A DNA stretch of 16,018 nucleotides from an uncultured Methylotenera sp. (GTDB lineage: Bacteria > Pseudomonadota > Gammaproteobacteria > Burkholderiales > Methylophilaceae). Location: positions 1-16,018 of the forward strand of contig CALFXV010000215.1 in the NCBI GenBank assembly GCA_937957775.1. Reading direction: 5' to 3'. A program made the position numbers and the translations under genes. This document shows positions 15,058-16,018 of this stretch, in pieces. Under the pieces are notes generated by a model. It was not told where the DNA came from. It was given only the letters and a program-made list of their open reading frames with translations, and ran no database searches. Positions within the stretch are counted from its first letter, which is position 1; every line of letters begins with the position of its first letter.

Positions 15058-16018
15058 GACTCGAGCCAGCGGTCAGCGCGGTAGTCGGCCTGAACGCGGC
15101 GGATGGTGCCGGAGCGACCGCGCAAAATGATGCTGTCGGTGCGGATGATCGGCCCCTTGCGACGAACACCCTCCACCAGACCACCATCGGTCACACCAGT
15201 GGCGACAAAGAAGGTGTTGTCACTGGTGACGAGCGAGTCCTGGTCATAGACATGGTCAAACTTGAGGCCTGCGTCGAGACCCTTCTGCTTTTCCTCATCA
15301 TCTTTGGGAGCCAAAATGGTCTGGATCATTCCGCCGAGTGCCTTCATGGCACAGGCGGTGACCACACCTTCAGGGCTGCCGCCGATTCCCACACACATGT
15401 CGATACGTGACTCATAGCGGGCAGCATTAATGCCACCAGCGACGTCACCGTCGAGAAGAAGTCGAGTTCCCGCACCTGCGTCGCGGATCTCTTGGATCAG
15501 CTCCTGGTGGCGGGGACGGTCAAGAATAGCCACGCGGATATCTCCCACGTTGCGGCCAGTTGCCTTAGCGAGCGCACGAATGTTCTCACCAATCGGCTTG
15601 CGAATGTCGACGACTCCGATGCCTTCTGGGCCGGTGGCGATCTTGTTCATATAGAAAACAGAAGAAGCATCCAACATGGTGCCACGGTCAGAAACTGCAA
15701 TAACAGAAACCGCATTCTGGCGGCCTGCAGCCGTCAGGCTGGTGCCGTCGATGGGGTCTACGGCAATGTCGCAGGCAGGGCCACGGCCATTGCCGACGTG
15801 CTCGCCGTTGAAGAGCATGGGAGCTTCGTCCTTCTCACCTTCACCGATAACGATGACGCCATCAAAGTTCACAGTGGCGAGAAAAGCGCGCATGGCGTCG
15901 ACGGCAGCCTTGTCAGCTGCGTTCTTGTCGCCGTGACCAATGAAAGGAACTGCACGAATAGCTGCAGCTTCGGTGGCACGCACCAGCTCCATACCAAGGT
16001 TGCGATCGGGGTGAAGGT
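15054..16018 (-). CDS. glpX: Class II fructose-1,6-bisphosphatase GlpX, N-terminus outside window
   Basis: GlpX hydrolyses fructose 1,6-bisphosphate to fructose 6-phosphate in gluconeogenesis. The frame is open to the window edge and reads LHPDRNLGMELVRATEAAA at the start. PDRNL before MELVR is a normal GlpX N-terminus, so the Met at 15,992 is internal and the true start lies just beyond the window. Motifs are FIGHGDKNAADKAAVDAMR, VIGEGEKDEAPML, DIAVDPIDGTSLTA (metal and phosphate binding), LLLDGDVAGGI and GIGGSPEGVVTACAMKALGG. The C-terminus ends at a TAA overlapping the MFS stop tail to tail. Class II enzymes of this type are the usual FBPase of actinobacteria, where glpX commonly sits near other central metabolism genes. 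Confidence 0.96.
   Translation of the reverse strand, partial: LHPDRNLGMELVRATEAAAIRAVPFIGHGDKNAADKAAVDAMRAFLATVNFDGVIVIGEGEKDEAPMLFNGEHVGNGRGPACDIAVDPIDGTSLTAAGRQNAVSVIAVSDRGTMLDASSVFYMNKIATGPEGIGVVDIRKPIGENIRALAKATGRNVGDIRVAILDRPRHQELIQEIRDAGAGTRLLLDGDVAGGINAARYESRIDMCVGIGGSPEGVVTACAMKALGGMIQTILAPKDDEEKQKGLDAGLKFDHVYDQDSLVTSDNTFFVATGVTDGGLVEGVRRKGPIIRTDSIILRGRSGTIRRVQADYRADRWLES

Noticed and set aside
15990..15992. Met at 15,992 as the glpX start
   Set aside because: The codons before it read PDRNLG, a conserved GlpX N-terminal segment, so the gene continues past the window edge.
1..16018. CRISPR arrays, tRNA/rRNA genes, insertion sequences, attachment sites or defence systems
   Set aside because: No regularly spaced repeats, cloverleaf-like genes, transposase or integrase motifs or toxin-antitoxin pairs were seen; no spacer exceeds 150 bases.

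Overview
The window reads as two unrelated bacterial genome pieces joined end to end. Bases 1 to about 10,160 look betaproteobacterial. The order lepA-lepB-DUF4845 gene-rnc-era-recO-pdxJ-acpS and the ppk-sixA-ppx neighbourhood fit Nitrosomonadales/Methylophilales-like bacteria, but the genus cannot be fixed by eye. Leucine is written very often as TTG and TTA. Bases from about 10,165 to 16,018 look like a free-living actinobacterium, probably Microbacteriaceae-like. They carry an inositol catabolism cluster (iolC, a Cgl0158-type aldolase, iolA/mmsA), rmuC, a CynX-type MFS transporter and glpX, with CTC/CTG leucine codons and GTG starts.

Left part, plus strand. The first block is a tightly packed housekeeping run: the end of lepA, lepB, a small membrane protein, rnc, era, recO, pdxJ, acpS and tcdA. 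Several genes are coupled by TAATG or ATGA overlaps. A polyphosphate block follows: a tandem Pho-box-like array and -10 element, ppk1, then sixA. Convergent on the minus strand are a Lys/Ala-rich histone H1-like protein and the C-terminal half of exopolyphosphatase (ppx). A perfect 17-bp inverted repeat lies directly upstream of the histone-like gene. Together this block covers polyP synthesis, polyP breakdown, phosphohistidine removal and possibly organisation of polyP or the nucleoid, with phosphate-starvation control of ppk.

Right part. On the minus strand, iolC, the aldolase and the N-terminal third of iolA/mmsA form one inositol operon running toward the junction. Divergent from it are rmuC and an MFS transporter. 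A glpX fragment converges on the transporter and runs off the window end.

The junction lies inside one continuous 447-codon minus-strand reading frame (9207-10550). Its first ~130 codons are methylmalonate/malonate-semialdehyde dehydrogenase and the rest is Ppx. Both halves lack their catalytic parts and the flanking genes differ in lineage. A chimeric metagenome assembly is therefore the most economical explanation, not a new fusion enzyme. I found no CRISPR array, tRNA, rRNA, insertion sequence or previously undescribed defence-type system. The observations most worth following are the Pho array, the histone-like protein in the polyP locus and the palindrome in front of it.
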